Positions 47,695 to 59,400 are shown, counted from the first letter of the stretch. The stretch: DNA of 64,000 nt from Sciurus carolinensis (GCF_902686445.1 NC_062214.1:48493454-48557453), one strand, 5' to 3'. The notes: generated by a model not told the origin, from the letters alone. Program-made: numbers and translations.

Positions 47695-47740
<46 letters not shown>

Positions 47741-50050
47741 GTGAGGCTATTGTGAATGGGGTAGTTTTCCTTAATTTCTCTTTCAGAGGACTCATCACTT
47801 ATGAATAAAAATGCATTAGATTTATGAGTATGGGTTTTATATCCTGCAACATCGCACAATTCATTTATGAGTTCTAGAAATTTTCTGGTGGAATTTTTTG
47901 AATCCTCTAAATGAAGAATCATGTCATGGGTAAATAGTGATAGTTTGAGTTCTTTTCCTATTAGTATCCCTTTAATTTCTTTGATCTGTCTAATTGCTCT
48001 GACTAGGGTTTCAAGGATTATGTTGAATAGAAGTGGCGAAAGAGGGCATCCCTGCTTTGCCCGGTTTTTTAGGGGGGAATGCTTTGAGTTTTTCTCCATT
48101 TAGAATGATGTCGGCCGTGGGCTTAGCATAGATAGTCTTTACAATGTTGAGGTATGTTCCTACTATCCCTAGTTTTTCTAGTGTTTTGTGCATGAAGGGT
48201 TGCTGTATTTTATCAAATGCTTTTTCTGCATGTATTGAAATAATTGTATGATTCATAACTTTAAGTCTGTTGATGTGGTGAATTACATTTACTGATTTCT
48301 GGATGTTGGACCAACCTTGCATCCCTAGGATGAACCCCACTTGATTACGGTGCACTATCTTTTAATATGTTTTTGTATGTGATTTGCTAAAATGTTGTTA
48401 AGAATTTTTGCATCTATGTTCATTAGGGATATTGGTCTGAAGTTTCTTTTCTCGATGTGTCTTTGTCTGGTCTTTGTATCAGTGTGATATTAGCTTCATA
48501 GAAAGCATTTGGAAAGGCACCCTCCTTTTCTATTACATGGAATACTTTGAGGAGTATTGGAAAAAGTTCTTCTTTGACGGTCTTGTAGAACTCGACTAAG
48601 AATTCATCTGGTCCCAGACTTCTTGGTTGGTAGGCTTTTGATGATTTCTTCTATTTTATTGCTTGAAATTGATCTATTTAAATTGTGCATGTCCTCCAGA
48701 TTCTGTTTGGGTGGATCATATGTCTCTAGAAACCTGTCGATGTCTTTGAGACTTTCTATTAAGTTGGAACGTAGATTTTCAAAATAGCTTCTAATTATGT
48801 TTTGCTGTCAATAGTGTCTGTCATGATATTTCCTAAAATTCATCAGGAAATTTAGTAATTTGAGTTTTCTCTGTTTTTCTCTTTATTAATGAAGCCAAGA
48901 TTTATCAGTTTTATTTTTTCAAAGAACCAACTTTTTGTCTTGTCAATTTTTTGAATTATTTTTTGCTTCAGTTTCATTGATTTCAGCTTCATTTTAATTA
49001 TTTCCTGTGTTCTACTACTTTTCGTATTGACCTGTTCTTTTTTCCTAGGGCTTTGAGCTATAATGTTAGATGGTTTATTTCTTGACTTTTTTCTTTTTTT
49101 ATTGAATATGCTCCATGCAATGAATTTTCCTCTTAGTACTGCTTTCATAGCATTCCAAAAATTTTGATATGTTGTATCTTTGTTCTTGTTTATCTCTAAG
49201 AATTTTTTTATTTCCCCCCTGATGTCTTCTGTTATCTATGCATCATTCAATAGAGTATGATTTAGTCCCCATGTGTTGGAGTAGTTTCTGTTTTTTATTT
49301 TGTCATTGATTTTTAATTTCATCCCATCATGATATGATAGAATACAAGGTATTATCCCCTTTTTGTATTTGCTAAGAGTAACTTTGTGGCATAATATATG
49401 GTCTATTTTAGATATCGATCCATGTGCTGCTGAGAAGGTGTATTTGCTCATTGATGGATGGAATATTCTATTTATGTCTGTTAAGTCTAAATTATTGATT
49501 GTGTTTTGAGTTCTATGGTTTCTTCATTCAATTTTTGTTTGGAAGATCTGTCCAATGGTGAGAGAGGTATGTTAAAATCACCTAGTATTATTGTGTTGTG
49601 GTGTATTTGGTTCCTGGAATTGAGAAGGATTTGTTTGACGTACATGAATGTGCCATTGTTTGGGGCATATATATTTATGATTGTTAGGTCTTGCTGATTT
49701 ATGCTTCCCTTAAACAGTATGAAATGTCCTTCTTTATCCCTTCTAACTTAGGTTTGAAGTCACTTTATCTGATATGAGGATGGAAACCCCTGTCTTTTTA
49801 CTGAGTCTGTGTGCTTGGTATTTTTTTTTTTTTTTCCCCATTCTTTCACTGTTAGTCTGCAGATAGTTTTCCTGTGAGATGAGTCTCTTGAAGACAGAAT
49901 ATTGTTGGGTTTTTCTTTTTAATCCAATCTGCCAGTCTATGTATTTTGGTTGATGAGTTTAGGCCATTAACATTCAGGGTTATTATTGATATATGATTTG
50001 TATTCCAGGTCATTTTGGCTTATTTTTGGTTTTTAACTTGACTTGGTTTC
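46190..50050 (-). pseudogene. L1 ORF2 remnant (endonuclease and reverse transcriptase)
   Basis: ORF2p nicks target DNA and copies L1 RNA into it. Endonuclease text lies at 49236-49451 (SAAHGSISKIDHILCHK). The motif normally S-D-H reads SYHDGMK, so the catalytic Asp is lost. RT text at 47680-48355 has [21 protein letters not shown] and [20 protein letters not shown]. The active-site F-A-D-D reads FTHDMIL, so the first catalytic Asp is lost. The C-terminal part at 46190-46570 has DEWIKQLWYIYTMEYYSAVK. Several frame changes and a 43-T run (47697-47739) interrupt it. Confidence 0.9.
47697..47739. repeat. Poly(T) run of 43 inside L1 ORF2
   Basis: On the L1 coding strand it is a lysine-codon A run between ASPK-type text and the KEVKDLY-type region. 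It has no TSD and no element body next to it, so it is best explained as expansion of a short internal A run. Confidence 0.9.
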
Positions 50051-50070
50051 TCCTTTTATTGACTATTCCT

Positions 50071-51150
50071 TTAAGGTAGTTCCACCCTTTGCTGACTTGC
50101 ATTGTTGTTTTTCATTTTCTCCTCATGGAATATTTTGCTGAAAATGTTCTGTAGTGCAGGCTTATTATTCTTAAATTCTTTTAGCTTTTGTTTATCATGG
50201 AAGGATTTTATTTCATCATCAAATCGGAAGGTAAGTTTTCTGGGTATAAGATTCTTGGATGGCATCCATGTTCTTTCAGAGCTTGAACTATATTGTTCCA
50301 GGACCTTCTAGCTTTTAGGGTCTGGACTGAGAAATCTGCTGATATCTGTATTGGTTTCTCCCTGAATGTAATCTGATTGTTTTTTTCTCTCACAGACTTT
50401 AAAATTCTTTCTTCATTTTTTGTGTCAGGTATTTTCATTATAATGTGCCTTAGTGTGTATCTGTTGTAGTTTTGTACATTTGGTGTCATGTAATCCTCTT
50501 GTATTTGATTTTCCATTTCATTCTTCAAATTTGGGAGATTTTCTGATATTATTTCATTGAGTACTTTATTCATTCCTTTGGTTTGTATCTTTGTGCCTTC
50601 CTTAATCACAATACTTCTTAAATATGGTCTTTTCATGATATCCCATAATTCTTGGAGGTTCTGTTTCTGATTTCTTACCTTCTTCTCTGTTTGGTTAACT
50701 TCGTTTTCAAGATTAAATATTTTGTCTTCATTGTCTGAGGTTCTGTTTTTCAAGTGATCTGGCCTTTTGATTATGCTTTCTATTGAGTTTTTAATTTGGT
50801 TTATTGTTTCCTTCATTCAAGGATTACTGTTTGTTTGTTATTTTTAAGAATCTCTATCTCTTTATTGAAATGATCTTTTACTTCCTGAGTTTGCTCTTTT
50901 AACTGTTTATTGGTGAGATCATCCAATGCCCGCATTTGCTCTCTTATCTTATCATTTGCTTCTCAGATCATTTTAATTATGTACAATCTGAACTCCCTTT
51001 CTGACATTTCTTTTGCCATACTATCATTGGATTATATTGATACAGCATCTAGGTTTGTTTGGAACACTTTCTTCCCTTGTTTTTTCATGTTGTTCCTGTA
51101 TTTTTCCCCTCAGGAATGCAATTCCAAGGTATTGCTGTTGATAGCCTCAA
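50071..51150 (-). pseudogene. L1 ORF1 remnant (RNA-binding protein)
   Basis: ORF1p coats L1 RNA as a trimer. The longest open part, 202 codons at 50208-50816, has a coiled-coil-like start (ENEVNQTEKKVRNQKQNLQE), then the RRM region (HIIMKIPDTKNEERILKSVR) and the start of the C-terminal domain (ADFSVQTLKARRSWNNIV, ILYPENLPS). A second frame (50071-50265) continues with KLTFRFDDEIKSFHDKQKL and FKNNKPALQNIFSKI, the C-terminal end. One frameshift near 50210-50260 separates them. The N-terminal coiled coil (50820-51150) is broken. Confidence 0.88.
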
Positions 51151-51199
51151 AATGTCCCTACAGGTTTCCAATACCTCACCTTGAAGTGAGAGATCAATA

Positions 51200-52560
51200 T
51201 TAGCATCACACAGTACAAACAATATGCATCCTTACCCCAAATAGCACCTATTAAGATATTAACTGTATTGTCTTAATAAATAGAGATGATGAGTTTGATT
51301 ATTATCTACAGCATCACCAATAGGTTTGCAATAATAACCACAAATTCTAAAGGTGAAGAAAGAGGATTGGGAGGGGTGTAGGATGTAACATTAATGAGAT
51401 AAGAAGTAAGTCTATAAGAGGTACTATGTTGTAGAAATAGTGAAAATAGAATTAAAAGAAATTGGTTGTTAGCATGAGAGAAGGGAAAGTCTCCAAGGAA
51501 ACAGATAGATAAGAGGAAAATAAGTGAGAAAAATGTTAATAAAAGAAAAGTAGGAATAATAGTAGGTATGATAGGAATAATAGCAATAATACTACTAATA
51601 AAAAATTCTACAATAAATCTATTCTGTACTGTTCAAATCTCCTAGTCTTCAGTAGCCTGATGCCTGAGAGGAACTTGGTAATGCTATGTCCCAAGAAGGG
51701 TGCTGCCTCACTAGGTATGGTGGCCTCCAGGTTGGGAATAATCCATGCTAGCAGGCAGAGGGGACCCCACATGTTGATAGATGGTCAGTCACAGCTCAGG
51801 CACTAGGCCGTGGGCTGGGTGGCTGGGCAGGTTCTCATCATGGGAGATCCCCTCTTTTCCTAATAGCTCTTCCTGCCAAAGATTATGCAGTCTGCCCTGA
51901 CCAATGGGCAACATCCCTGTACCCTTGCATCAGGAATAAATACCAAGGAGACTGCCTGCTGCTCACAGTTTTGATTGCTGTGTGCCCTTCTGCAGGTAGA
52001 ACTAAAATTCTTGCCCTGCTGACAGAGCTGAGTAGTCTTTGAGTATTTATTTTGTCTTCTGGGGTGCCCAGGAACCACAATACCTCCAACACAAGGATGA
52101 CCTAGCCAAGCACTAGGTCTCAGCTTCCAGAATTCCTTACAGATGTGCTCCTTTGAGGAATTGTGGGCTGGGGAATGGGTTACAACTTTGTACCTCCCTA
52201 CAGGTTCTGTAGCATCACATAAAAGTACCCAGATGAAAAACCAAGACACTGCCACTACAGCATAAGGCAGGCACTATTGGGGCACAGGCAGTTGCCCTGC
52301 ACAGCAAGATCAGGAGCCTGATGGGCCACATAGATGGGTCTCAGTACCAGAACCATCTGTGAAAGCCAGTTTGAGTTTAACGCTCCTGCAGAAAAAGTCA
52401 CTACATGAACCCTGTGACTGGAGAAGGGGAAGTTCCCTGAATAGGTAACTGGTAGGAGGTAAATGACTGGCTCCAAAAGGACTCCAGTAGAAAATGTGGG
52501 GTTCAACTCAGAAAGGCAATCCTCAGTCTTTTTGGTCCTCTTTACATAGAAAATGACCCA
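51200..52560 (-). promoter_or_regulatory. Probable L1 5' UTR / internal promoter region
   Basis: Higher-GC segment directly upstream of ORF1, with an AT-rich spacer at 51250-51640. Its place, length (about 1.3 kb) and change in composition fit an L1 5' UTR. A 131-codon - frame (51860-52255) has no known motif and is probably chance. I did not recognise a known L1 5' UTR consensus, so it could also be unique DNA next to a truncated L1. Confidence 0.5.
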
Positions 52561-54833
52561 AAGGAGTACCGTATGCCACAAGTCCCATGAAATGCTGGGC
52601 TGTAGTGACTCAACTGATCAGGCATTACCTGTAGCAGGTGTAACACGCTCAACTCTGCTTACTGCTCCTTTCAGACCAAGGGGAAACACCTCCACAGCAG
52701 AATGTGAATTCAGCAGGTTTGGAGGGATATGGCAGAACTGTCTACATCCATGCCCAGTGATGGTCTCTGGCATGTGTGAAGGTTTTAACTTTATACAGTA
52801 AAAATGAGTATTTAGAGGATCCATTTCAGGAAGGATGGAGGCTTCTGTGACATTTCCTACTTTGGGCCTGAAGGTTAAGGATTATGATGGCTGTAGGTGA
52901 CACACACAGAAGACAGCAGTGGAGTCAGCCTGGGCTGAAGATTGTTGCTCAAGCCTCCTTTGCAGTAGTTGTTATTCCATCCTTACATTCGGGTGAGATC
53001 ATTTAAATTAGAACAATTTCATAAGCATCAAAGATGTATGGAAGCACTTCTGGCTCTCTGGGGAAATTAGGCCATTTAACGCTGTAGACACACATACTAA
53101 TTCTTCTAGTACAAATGCAGCATTTCCTTAATGGATTCCTTCCCACTACCCATGAACCTTTGAAAGAGCACTCAGAAGGAACTCCAATACTGAATTCAAT
53201 TTTAGTTTTAGGTCATCAGAACTCTCCTTTCTAAATATGTGAACTTAATTGAATGATATGATTTAAATCCAATCATGGGAACTAAATGTCTCTAGCATTC
53301 ATATTTTTGCATTCTGTAGGTCATTGCTAAAGATAATCCAAGAGTGGACAGATCTTTCTGGAGTGAAATTAGCAATAGGCATTCCTACCCCTGAGTTAGC
53401 ACAGTGCCAATGCACATAAGTATTTGCTTCTGAAGTTAAACATGAATAGACACAATTCCTCTGATATCACATGAGCTCCTAGCCCTGGACTAGAGAAGTA
53501 TAATGGGAGTAGAATCACTTGAGCCTCATGTGAGAAGCTTGAGGTCCAACACAGGGCGGTTCAGTGTCCTGAATGGCTGATCTCACAGCTGCTTTCTTAT
53601 TCTTTAGCCTAAGAGTAGCCAGGCAATACAAACAGGGTTCTACCTATCCTGTTAAGCACAGGGACCATGTGGTTTTCAAAGTCCAGTGTTTATACTCTGT
53701 GGCTCTATACAGAATGGGTTTCTGACCCCTTATCTGGGCCCAGTGAAGGCTGTTAGCCTATTCAAGATGTCAACTACTAATATTGTTTGATCTTATGGCT
53801 AATGGATTAATAGAGACCAGTGCTACATAGAGAAGAAAAGACAATTTTGGGGACGTCTGGTCACCAAGAGAGGCTTAACAGTTATGGGTATCATCCAACA
53901 ATCAGTTAACATGGGGAGCAAGTGAAGAATGGTCAAAAATACTGGTGAGAACCTGAGAGGCAAAGGTTGGAAATGAACTGTATGCTTGATGTTGCTTGGG
54001 GCCTTCTCACATCCCTGGCGTCTAGTGGTAGGATTGCTTCCACAAACTGGAAATGGTTTGATCCTATACTCTCTTGGGGGGGAGGAGTTGGAGGGAAGCA
54101 CTCATTTCAGTTTTTTTGGGACTCAATGACTTCTTGGGAGGTGTAACTTATGGTGTTAAAACAGAAAATTCTGGGAAAACCAGAACTTCTAAATTTAAGT
54201 TCCAAAGGTTAGTAAAATAGGCAGACATATTACCCAGGGGGTGCCTCAAGAAATTTGTGTTGGTGACTGTCTCAGGACAGAGGCTGCTGGAGTTCCAGTG
54301 AGGCATCATTCCAGTAGTGCTACAGGCGTGAAATCTGTCCCCAGGTCAGCTAGCTTGTTATCCCTGAACAAGTTGTCCCCAGGTCAGCTAGCTTGTTTTG
54401 CCTGAACAAGCTGTCCCCAGGTCAGCTAGTTTGTTATCCCTGAACAACTAAAATCACAGGATTATTTTATAACAGCTTACTTTATGAAGTAGCTACTCCA
54501 TTTCCTATTTCTTAAGGCTAGCTCTTCTTATTTTAAAGCAAAGGGTTAAGTGTTTTATTCTGTATCAGGAAAGATAGGTGGTGGTAGAGTTAGATGCAAA
54601 AAACTAAATAGTTTTGTTTCAGCTCCCGTGTCCTCATTCCCATAACCCACTGTCTCAGAATGATGTTTGTTTGAGTGCTTGGTACATACGTGTTGAGGAC
54701 GCTGGCAAGAGCTTCTGCAGATCTCTTAGGTCTCTCCTGGTTTTCAGTGATGCTTGGCAATACCAGGCATTATTAAACACTACAGTATAATGTTGGATTA
54801 ACAGAGATTAAATAACATGCAATTTATCTAATA
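52561..54833. other. Intergenic, no gene seen
   Basis: No repeat signature except the small tandem array at 54336. Frames up to 92 codons have no recognised motif. Confidence 0.5.
54336..54449. repeat. 38-bp tandem repeat, three copies
   Basis: Units start at 54336, 54374 and 54412 with TGTCCCCAGGTCAGCTAG and end with CCTGAACAA. Copies differ at a few sites, so the array is not very recent. Confidence 0.95.
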
Positions 54834-55582
54834 CAGGTTTAATATCTTTATCTGGAATGCTTGGGACCAGAAGTGTTTCCAGTATTTTTTTTTTCAATTT
54901 AAGAAATTTAAAAAATTTGTGTTAGTCAGCTTTTTGTCACTGTGAGTAAAATACCTGACAAGAAAAACTTTGAGGAAGAAAGGTTTATATTGAGCTCATG
55001 GTTTCAGAAGTTCAGTTCATGGTTGGCCCACTCCATGATCTGGCTCCAGATCATGGCAGAAAAGCATAGCAGAGGAAAAGAGCTCACCTCATAGCAGTTA
55101 GGAAGAAGAGAGAAGAGCCAGGAGGATACAATATGATCGATCTCCAAGAAAATGCCCTCTGTGATTCACTTCCACCACTCCTACCTATAGTTACCACTCA
55201 CTGTGGTAGTCTTTTCAAATTGTTAATACATCAAATAGCTTAATCCAATGATTAAGTAACAGCTCCTTAATCCGATCATATCACCTCTGAACATTCCTGC
55301 ATTGTCTGTTTAATGAGCTTATTGGAGGACACCTCATACCCAAACCGAGCAACATAAATAATGAAGTATCTTAGAAATGAAACCCAAGTTCAAACACAAA
55401 ATTCATTTACCTTACATCCATATTCTGTCAATAATTTTATACAATTTTTTAGTGTGCTTGCATTCTGGTTGGATCCATCACATAAAGTGAGGCATAGAAA
55501 ATTGTTTGGGTGTCACTCAAAAAGTTTTGGAATTTGGAACATTTCAGATTTTGGAGTTTCAGATTAGGAATGCTCACACTAT
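54834..55582. mobile_element. MER2 (Tigger-type) DNA transposon split by an LTR
   Basis: The left end, CAGGTTTAATATC then CTGGAATGCTTGGGACCAG, and the right part, GAAGTATCTTAGAAATGAAACC, ATTTTATACAATTTTTTAG, AAAAAGTTTTGGAATTTGG and GATTAGGAATGCTCACACTA, match the order of the MER2 consensus (TcMar-Tigger, about 345 bp). TA flanks the element. It is non-autonomous and old, interrupted by 54918-55345. Confidence 0.82.
54918..55345 (-). mobile_element. MaLR-type solo LTR, local family copy 6
   Basis: Reverse-complement family text: TTAGTCAGCTTTTTGTCACTG, ACCTGACAAGAAAAAC, AAAGGTTTATATTGAGC, CATGGCAGAAAAGC, GGACACCTCATACCCAAACC. MER2 sequence resumes on the right. The short flanks do not give a clear 5-bp TSD, and the TATA block is poorly kept. 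Confidence 0.78.
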
Positions 55583-55593
55583 AGTGTCTTTCA

Positions 55594-55620
55594 GTAAAAA
55601 AAAAAAAAAAAAAAAAAAAA
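55594..55620. repeat. Poly(A) run
   Basis: About 26 A just after the MER2 end. No SINE or L1 body precedes it, so its origin is unclear. Confidence 0.9.
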
Positions 55621-55954
55621 ACCCATGGATTGGGGCAGGGTGCACAGCAGAAAATATCTATTTAGATATTTTTGCCCTGGAAACTGAGTGTTATCATTCC
55701 TATGGTGGGTACCATGCTCAAATCTGCTTTCGAGTTGAAGATATCAGGTAGAAAACACAGAGACATGTGCATTTTGACATCAAATGTGCCTCAGTTATGG
55801 AAGAAAGCCAGAGGTTTTGAAACTGCCCTGTGATAGAGTAACTGGTGCCCAGCACTGTATGCCTTAGAGTGTCACTGATAAAACACTGAAAACATGTGCT
55901 CAGAACTCTAATTTCAGGCACTGGACTCTCCCTCCTGTTGCTACCACATACTTG

Positions 55955-56165
55955 AATAAGTGTACCTCAGGATTCCACTATGTACCAGGCACTGTACTTG
56001 ATTCTGGAGCTATGAGGAGTGTGTCTTCAGGGGCTATCACATATACAAGGCAGAGGCTTTCATTCACTTCTCCAGAGATCATCGCCAGTGACCTCAAAGT
56101 ACATACAAGGAGTAGGGAGCACAAACTTCCTTGGATGGAGAAGATCTTCATAGAAATTGGTCTTT
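55955..56165 (+). mobile_element. Possible L2 3' fragment
   Basis: CCACTATGTACCAGGCACTG and TGATTCTGGAGCTATGAGG resemble the L2 3' end, where CTACTATGTGCCAGGCACTG precedes a GGGGATACA-type block. Weak, since only about 50 bases fit well. Confidence 0.45.
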
Positions 56166-56271
56166 GAACTGATTTCTGACAGAAAAACTATCTTCCAAGA
56201 AGAAAAGACAAAGCAAAGAAAGATTGATCAATGCATGGAGTTGGTGGAAATCTTTCTTCTCATATGCTAAT

Positions 56272-58732
56272 TGTTTTAGTTAGCTTTTTGCTGTTGTTAC
56301 CAAGAGAACTGACAAGAACAATTTTAGAAGAGGAGAAGGTTATTTGAGGCTCACGATTTCAGAGGACTCAGTCCATAAATGACTGACTCCACCACTTTGG
56401 GCCCAAGGGGCAGAACATCATGGCAGAATGGCATAGTATAGGAAAGCAGTTCAAGACATTGCACTAAGAATCAGGGGAAGGAGAGGGAGAGAGAGAGGGA
56501 GGAGAGAAGGAAAAAGAGAGAAAGAGAGAGACTTGAACTACAGAAATAATATATGCCTTGAAGGTGTACCCCCAATGACCCAACTGCTCCAACCACACCC
56601 TACCTATCTATAGTAGCCACCCAGTTAATCCCTGTCAGAGGATTAATGTACTGATTAGGTTAAAGCCTTTATAACCCAGTCATTTCACTTCTAAAACTTC
56701 TTGCTTTTTCTCACACATAAACTTTTGGGGGGTATCTAAAATCTTACTATAGTATTCTTTCCCTGGCCCCCAAAAGCTCATGCTTATCTCACAATTCAAA
56801 ATACTTTCAGTTCATTTTCAAGAGTTCACATAGTCTTAACAGTTTTAGCATTGCCCAAAGGTGCAGGTCCAAAGTCTAAAACATCCTCTGAGACTCAAGG
56901 CAAATTCTCAGTGTGAGCTCCTACAAAACTCAAAAGTAAGTTATATATATTTATATTATATATATTATTTACAATAAAAATATATGATAAAAAATGCCAT
57001 GTATTAGTAAGCATTTTTATTTCAAAAGGAAGAAATAGGGGCACAGAAAGAAGGGATGGGACCAAAAGCAAGTTCAAAATCCAGCTGGGCAAATAAGTCC
57101 TATAGTTATATATCTGGCATCTGGAACACATGGCATTGTGAGGTTTTCTCCAAAACGCTTGTGTAGTTCCATCTGTATAGTCTTGCTGGTTGCAGCCCAC
57201 ACAGACTCTCTGTTGGCTTTGTCTTTGCTAGAATCCTACAGCTTTTCTCAACAGACATCCCATGTTACTGGCAACTTTTGATCTTGAGGGTCTCCACTGC
57301 AACTTTGACTTTTTTCTCACTTCTCTATGCATTGCCCTCTCAGGGACTGCCAGCAGGGACTCCAACCCTACTGCACTATTCTCAGCCTTCCAGTCCTTCC
57401 TTTGAAATTTCAGTGGAAACCTCCATGACCCCCTCACTCCAGCATCTTGCATTCTTGAAGAACCAGCACCACATGGGTGCCACCAAGGTCTGCCACCATC
57501 TTAAGCAAAAGCCAAATCTCCAGAAACCATAGATACAACTGTCTCTGAGCATCTGCATAGGCTAATATGGCAAAACAACTTCCTAAGCCTCCCATGTGAA
57601 AGCAGGGTGCCCCATTGATCTCTTTCTAAAGGAATTTTACACTTATACCTTTGAGCCAGACATAGCATGGTCTGACCAATTTCTGAGATGCCCTCAAGAA
57701 TTTCCTTTTGTGTCTGGGCAAAGTCTTTATTATTTCTTTAGTGGCTGTAATGTCTTTAGCAACTACATATTCCTTAGTCCCAGTTGATTCACAGTTCTCT
57801 GATCAAACTGCAAGTTTTCAAATCTTTCTGCTGTCCATTCTGCTTCTGGTTATCACAATAAATGTGACTAAAAGGTGTCAGCAATATTCATGCCACTGCC
57901 TGAAAGCTATACTGCCTAGAAATCTCTTCTGCCAAATTAAGAAGTTTTCAGACTCAAAGAAAGTCTCAGGACATCGGCAAAATGTAAACAATGTCTTAGA
58001 TGAAATATAACATGAATTGTCTCTAGTTCATTTTCCAGTAGAACCCTCCTTTTCCTCTGAAACCTCATGAGCTCTGTCTTCACTGTCATAGTGTAGTCCT
58101 ATCAGGATTTTGGTTTTCAGAAGTCCCACCAGAATTACCCATTAAGCTCCTTCTATAATATTTTAAAGCTTTTCCAGCTTGCATCTCTATACTTTTTGAA
58201 GTTTCTCCCCAAAGTTCCAAAAAGCTCAAAAGCTTCTGAACCACATAGTCAAGTTAGTCTTATCAATGACCCCACTCTCAGCACAAATTTCTGTTTTAGT
58301 CAGATTTTTCACTGCTGTGACCAAAAGGCCTGACAAGAACAATTTTAGAGGAGGAAAAGTTTATTTGGGTCTCACTGTTTCAAAGGTCTCAGTCCATAGA
58401 TTGCTGACTCTGCTGCTTTGGGCCCAAGATGAGGAGAACATCATGGTAGAAGAGTATGGCAGAGAAAAGCAGCCCAGGACATTGTATTATGAAGCAGAGA
58501 ACTGTGCAAGGGGAGTTCCCCCTTACCACAATCAACATACATACCCCAAAATCACACCCCCAATGACCTGCCTCCTCTAGCCACACCCTATCTACCTACC
58601 GTTACCACATAGTTAAGTCCTGTTTACGGTTACCACTAATAAAGTTAAGACATTCACTATCAATACATTTCATTTCTAATTCTTCTTCAATTGTCTCACT
58701 CATTGTCTCACACCTAAAATCTAACCATAGTA
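56272..58732 (-). mobile_element. MaLR-type provirus, two LTRs and non-coding interior
   Basis: The 3' LTR (56272-56754) and 5' LTR (58292-58732) are in the same - orientation. CTAAT lies immediately outside both ends (56267-56271 and 58733-58737), an exact 5-bp TSD around the whole element. Just inside the 5' LTR, the - strand reads TTTGTGCTGAGAGTGGGGTC, like the MaLR primer-binding region (GGTACCAGGAGTGGGG). Just before the 3' LTR is a purine tract, GGGGGCCAGGGAAAGAA. The interior of about 1.5 kb has no gag-, pol- or env-like frame, as in non-autonomous MaLRs (THE1, MLT). Confidence 0.88.
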
Positions 58733-58912
58733 CTAATCAAGAATTATTAGAACTTCCATTATCATAGCCAGCAGGGAGGGGACCTCATCACAGACAAGAG
58801 TTCAGACATACTATGAAATTCTTCTTTGCTGCCAGGGAGTCTTTACACATTTCCTATTTGCTGCTACTCAGGGTCCCAAGGAGTGGCATGGAGGGAGAGT
58901 TTTAACTTTCCT

Positions 58913-59134
58913 TTTTATGGTTTGAATGTGAGGTTCCACCAAAAGCTCACATGTGAGAAAATGCAAGAAGGTTCAGAGGATAAATGATTGGGTTGTAAGA
59001 GTCTTAACCTAATTAGTGAATTAATCCCTGATGGAATTAACTGAGGGGTAACTGGAGGCAAGTGGGGTGTGGCTGAAGGGAGTAGTTCATTGGGGGTGTG
59101 TCGGTGGGGTATATATTTTGTATCTGGAGAGAGG

Positions 59135-59195
<61 letters not shown>

Positions 59196-59400
59196 TTCCT
59201 GATCACCATGATGTGAGCTGCTTCCCTCAGTTACCTTCTGCCACCATGATGTTTAGACCCACCTTGAGCCCTGAGGAATGAAGCTGGACTTCTATGAACT
59301 AAGACCTTTGAAACTGTGAGCCCTCAAATAAACTCTTCCTCTTCTACAATTGTTCTGGTGAGATCTTTTAGTCACAGCAGAGAGATAGCTGACTAAAACA
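58913..59400 (+). mobile_element. MaLR-type solo LTR, local family copy 8, TSD
   Basis: It starts TTTTATGGTTTGAATGTG and ends GCTGACTAAAACA. TTCCT (58908-58912) and CTCCT (59401-59405) are a TSD with one change. TATA block GGGGTATATATTTTG near 59107, poly(A) signal CAAATAAACTCT near 59325. An expanded TC microsatellite lies between, where other copies have a short TCTCTCTC. Confidence 0.88.
59136..59193. repeat. (TC)n microsatellite inside an LTR
   Basis: About 29 TC dinucleotides, grown from the short TC stretch present in sister LTRs. Confidence 0.95.

Larger units (their letters stand above)
45955..52560 (-). mobile_element. Near full-length L1, inactive
   Basis: About 6.6 kb, close to the length of a complete L1. 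On the - strand the order is probable 5' UTR (51200-52560), ORF1 (about 50071-51150), ORF2 (about 46190-50050) and a 3' UTR ending with a T-rich run near 45960-45985 on the + strand. The 3' UTR type is the same as at 34083 and 38140 (GTACCCCATTTGTGTA on the - strand). Both ORFs are broken by frameshifts and stops. I did not find a convincing TSD, so the 5' limit is inferred from composition. Confidence 0.82.

Noticed and set aside
51860..52255. 131-codon - strand frame
   Set aside because: It lies in the presumed L1 5' UTR, has no recognisable motif, and overlaps another frame.
54336..54449. CRISPR-like repeat array
   Set aside because: Three direct 38-bp copies without spacers in a vertebrate genome. 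It is a small minisatellite.
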